Assembly (NCBI GenBank): GCA_938038825.1
Contig: CALHST010000174.1
Coordinates: 1-22,967, forward strand
Direction of reading: 5' to 3'
From: an uncultured Paracoccaceae bacterium
GTDB taxonomy: Bacteria; Pseudomonadota; Alphaproteobacteria; Rhodobacterales; Rhodobacteraceae
Length of the DNA stretch: 22,967 bases
The translations under genes and the position numbers were made by a program. Shown piece by piece: positions 20,689-22,967 of this stretch (position 1 is the stretch's first letter; every line of letters starts with the position of its first letter). Under the pieces are notes generated by a model. The model saw only the letters and a program-made list of their open reading frames with translations. It ran no database searches and had not been told where the DNA came from.

Positions 20689-21385
20689 CCTACTCGAAAC
20701 CAAAGATCTGACGTTGCACTATGGCAGCAGTCAAATCCTGAACGGCATCGACCTAAGCGCAGCCAAGGGCGAAGTCACCTGTGTGATGGGGACCAATGGC
20801 GTGGGCAAGACGAGCCTGCTTAAGGCGATATCGGGCACCCATCCCCGATCCGGGGGCAGCTTCCTGTTGGACGGTGAAGACATTGGTCCAGCGACCGCCC
20901 ATGCGTTGGCGCAAAAAGGGGTGGCGTATGTTCCCCAAGGGCGCGAAATTTTCCCGTTTTTAACAGTGCAAGAGAACTTGGAAACAGGGTTTGCCTGTTT
21001 GCCCCGCAACAAACGCGCCATCCCTGATCATATCTTCGATTTGTTTCCAATTCTGAAACAATTCCTGCATCGGCGGGGCGGTGATCTGTCTGGCGGACAA
21101 CAGCAGCAACTGGCAATTGCCCGGGCTTTGGTGACACAACCCAAACTGTTGCTTTTGGACGAACCAACCGAGGGCATTCAGCCTAACATTATCCAGCAAA
21201 TCGGTGAAGTTATCAGACAATTGCGCAGCGCAGGTGACATGGCGATTGTGTTGGTAGAGCAATATTTTGACTTTGCCTTTGATCTGGGTGACCGCTTTGT
21301 GGTGCTGGAACGAGGGGCCTGTAAACTGCGCGGAAACGCAGGTGACATTGAACGCAACACGCTGCTGGCCAGCGTTTCTGTATAA
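20678..21385 (+). CDS. urtE: urea ABC transporter ATP-binding protein UrtE
   Basis: A 235-residue LivF-type ABC ATPase: Walker A GTNGVGKTS (38-46), KGVAYVPQGREIFPFLTVQENL (Q-loop region), signature LSGGQQQQ, and Walker B LLLLDEPTEGIQPNII. The switch position reads VLVEQYFDFAF, with Gln where most ABC proteins have His, which is normal for the LivF/UrtE branch. The start is a TTG at 20678 inside the urtD 3' end. GAGG lies six bases upstream and the protein then reads AANLLETKDLTLHYG, as expected for the family. No ATG or GTG is available near this position. It ends eleven bases before the convergent PhnM-like gene. Confidence 0.94.
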   Translation: MAANLLETKDLTLHYGSSQILNGIDLSAAKGEVTCVMGTNGVGKTSLLKAISGTHPRSGGSFLLDGEDIGPATAHALAQKGVAYVPQGREIFPFLTVQENLETGFACLPRNKRAIPDHIFDLFPILKQFLHRRGGDLSGGQQQQLAIARALVTQPKLLLLDEPTEGIQPNIIQQIGEVIRQLRSAGDMAIVLVEQYFDFAFDLGDRFVVLERGACKLRGNAGDIERNTLLASVSV

Positions 21386-21398
21386 GGCGGCTTTTTTT
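21361..21398 (+). terminator. probable terminator at the end of the urt operon
   Basis: A GGCGGC (21386-21391) immediately followed by seven Ts (21392-21398) can pair with GCTGCT at 21361-21366 using two G-U pairs. A shorter alternative stem GGCG/CGCC (21386-21403) keeps the T-run in its loop. The T-run overlaps the stop codon of the opposing gene. Position and T-run support termination, while the exact stem is uncertain. Confidence 0.45.
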
Positions 21399-22611
21399 AC
21401 GCCGTGGGGCGATCTGCTTGATACGCGGTACGACCCGCCACAAAGGTATGCACCACAGCTGGCGTCGCGCCCATGGGCCAGTCAATCAAAACAAGATCGG
21501 CACGCAAGCCTGGCACAATTTCCCCTCGGTCCGCCAGTTTCATTGCACGGGCGGGACCACTTGAAACCAAGGGCCACATCTTGGGCAGTGTTCCAACATC
21601 ATCTGCCATCAAACGGGCCACGGCTGCTAGCATAGACGGATAGTAATAATCCGACGCCAGCACATCACACAGGCCCGCTGCGATCATGTCCGCCGCCCCG
21701 GGCGAACCCAAGTGACTGCCGCCGCGCACCGCATTTGGCGCGCCAAACACAATGTGATCGCCGTTTGACTCGGCCGCTTTGGCCACATGGGGCTGCATCG
21801 GAAATTCTGACACCATAGCGCCGCGGGCACGATAGAAATCGCGGGTTTCGATCTGACTGTCGTCATGGCTAAGCATCGGTGCATCCACAGCGCGCGCCAT
21901 TTCGGAAACGGCCGCAATATTGTCTGGAACAGCACCGCGTTGCGACCAAATATCCCTGATCAGATCGCTCATCTCTTGCTGGCTGACATCTGCGCGCGCC
22001 GCGCGCTTTGCCATGATCCTTTGGAACCTTTCGCTGGTTGGATCTGCGGTCGGGAAATCCGGGACCAGATCAAACGGACGGTCTTGTAGCGCAATATCCG
22101 GAGTCAGCATGGCCATACTGGTGTGATCGTTGAAGGCAACTGCAGGCGTGTGCGGGGCTTGCAATGCCCGTTCGATCAATGGAATGGCGTCTGGGCAGAA
22201 GGTTTCCCACCGCAATTGAACCCGGTTTTCGACAGTAAGTCGCGGCCCCAGTCGCGCCAGCGCATCCACAAAAGCGTACCCCTGCGAGACAGAGCGCAAG
22301 CCCGGCTCCCAACTGAGTGTCAGCGCGTGATAGGCTGTTGCAATCCCGTTTGTGGCCAATTGACGGTCTGTTTCCAGCAACGCCGCTTCCAAGGGAAACA
22401 TCACACCGGGGCGTGGCATTACCTGCCGCTCAAACGCATCGCCGTGGATGTCGATCATGGCAGGGGCCAAAATCAAACCCTGCCCATCAATAAGGGGCAG
22501 ACCCTTTGGCCCGTCGCCGATCCCTGCGATCCGCCCATCTTCTACCCAGACGGAGGCTTCGGCCAAACTGTCTGGCAGAACAACCTGCGCGCCCTCAATA
22601 ACAAAGCGCAT
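21397..22611 (-). CDS. PhnM-like amidohydrolase (alpha-D-ribose 1-methylphosphonate 5-triphosphate diphosphatase family)
   Basis: A 404-residue amidohydrolase-superfamily protein of the PhnM group (COG3454). The metal motif is DIHGDAFERQVMPRPGV, with H56 and D58. The downstream signatures are FNDHTSM, MLSHDDSQ, FGAPNAVRGGSHLGSP and ASDYYYPSML, ending in the small beta-domain strand GLRADLVLIDW. Classical PhnM has HTDNLE where this has HGDAFE, so it may be a sub-family with a shifted substrate. PhnM removes pyrophosphate from the ribose-triphosphate intermediate of the carbon-phosphorus lyase pathway, and no other phn gene is visible here. The ATG overlaps by one base the stop of an upstream 2-oxoglutarate oxygenase, so the two are probably one transcript and may share a pathway. 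Confidence 0.8.
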   Translation of the reverse strand: MRFVIEGAQVVLPDSLAEASVWVEDGRIAGIGDGPKGLPLIDGQGLILAPAMIDIHGDAFERQVMPRPGVMFPLEAALLETDRQLATNGIATAYHALTLSWEPGLRSVSQGYAFVDALARLGPRLTVENRVQLRWETFCPDAIPLIERALQAPHTPAVAFNDHTSMAMLTPDIALQDRPFDLVPDFPTADPTSERFQRIMAKRAARADVSQQEMSDLIRDIWSQRGAVPDNIAAVSEMARAVDAPMLSHDDSQIETRDFYRARGAMVSEFPMQPHVAKAAESNGDHIVFGAPNAVRGGSHLGSPGAADMIAAGLCDVLASDYYYPSMLAAVARLMADDVGTLPKMWPLVSSGPARAMKLADRGEIVPGLRADLVLIDWPMGATPAVVHTFVAGRTAYQADRPTA

Positions 22612-22967
22612 TACGTCGTGGCTTTGTGCGCATAGGTGGCATCCAAACGTGACTGTAAGTAGTCGGCCGCGCGAATGGGTGGGTATTTGGGATCCCCTGT
22701 GCCGGGCAGTGCAGCCACAATGGTATCTGGATGGGCTTCAATAAACATCGCGATGGACCTGCGTTGCCGTTTTGGGGGCAAGACCCGATGCGGCGTAGAC
22801 ACGTAAATGTCGTTGGTCCAGCGCATCATGCAATCGCCAATATTCACCACATAAGCATCTGGGACGTGCGGTACGTCGATCCAGTCTTTGCCGCGGGGTC
22901 GGACTTGAAGGCCGGGTTCTCCGTCGGTCATCAAAAGTGTCAGTGCCCCGTAATCGGTATGTGCCCC
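22611..22967 (-). CDS. 2-oxoglutarate/Fe(II) oxygenase (isopenicillin-N-synthase-like), 3' part only
   Basis: The C-terminal 118 residues of a 2OG-Fe(II) dioxygenase run off the right window edge, so the 5' part is missing. The visible part begins GAHTDYGALTLLMTDGEPG, giving the H-x-D iron ligands, and continues VPDAYVVNIGDCMMRWTND, then VSTPHRVLPP with the distal iron-binding His and the 2OG-binding Arg two-to-three residues on. All residues expected for an active enzyme in this part are present. The family includes isopenicillin N synthase-like and gibberellin or flavonoid-type oxidases, and in bacteria the substrates are mostly unknown. TAATG-type overlap with the PhnM-like gene suggests co-translation. 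Confidence 0.88.
   Translation of the reverse strand, partial: GAHTDYGALTLLMTDGEPGLQVRPRGKDWIDVPHVPDAYVVNIGDCMMRWTNDIYVSTPHRVLPPKRQRRSIAMFIEAHPDTIVAALPGTGDPKYPPIRAADYLQSRLDATYAHKATT

Overview
The window looks like chromosomal DNA of a marine Roseobacter-group alphaproteobacterium (Rhodobacteraceae). The basis is moderate GC, the protein flavour (a DUF482/FemAB-like protein, a UrtB with a long periplasmic N-terminus, a BoxR with a shikimate-kinase-like tail) and small dispersed GC-rich hairpin repeats of the type I associate with this group. Species cannot be fixed from the sequence alone. Nothing resembles a prophage, integron, CRISPR array, rRNA or tRNA.

Layout. Positions 1-3093 hold housekeeping genes: the 3' end of a DUF482 acyltransferase-like gene, a pterin carbinolamine dehydratase, a reverse-strand Prx5-type peroxiredoxin, and a ferredoxin-reductase-like flavoprotein translationally coupled to rsmD. 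Positions 3233-12271 are an aerobic benzoyl-CoA ('box') island: an FAH-family hydrolase, benzoate-CoA ligase (bclA), an alpha/beta hydrolase coupled to it, boxC, boxB, a short-chain flavodoxin, the benzoyl-CoA-type regulator boxR, and a degenerate 3-hydroxyacyl-CoA-dehydrogenase-like gene. BclA would make benzoyl-CoA, BoxB would epoxidise it, and BoxC would hydrolytically open the ring. No BoxA reductase is visible, and the flavodoxin sits where an electron donor would be expected. The aldehyde dehydrogenase, hydratase and thiolase steps are not in the window. TGCA-rich sites upstream of bclA and boxC are candidate BoxR operators.

Positions 12272-15057 hold a 474-bp gene-free stretch with two kinds of dispersed repeat. 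It is followed by a large lone peptidoglycan hydrolase (M15 peptidase plus GH108 muramidase plus a hydrophobic, possibly holin-like C-terminus) with a strong terminator, then a small exported two-cysteine protein. Positions 15373-21385 are a complete urea ABC transporter operon, urtABCDE, with a 9-bp stem-loop between urtA and urtB. No urease gene lies in the window. At the right edge, on the minus strand, a PhnM-like amidohydrolase follows a 2-oxoglutarate/Fe(II) oxygenase whose 5' part is cut off.

The points most worth a second look are: (1) BoxB paired with a flavodoxin and no BoxA; (2) the dehydrogenase-like gene lacking NAD-binding and catalytic signatures; (3) a dispersed hairpin repeat translated in frame inside the N-terminus of UrtC; (4) the lone fused two-enzyme lysin; (5) three copies of a 22-bp palindromic unit, one of which supplies a gene's stop codon; and (6) the PhnM-like/oxygenase pair.
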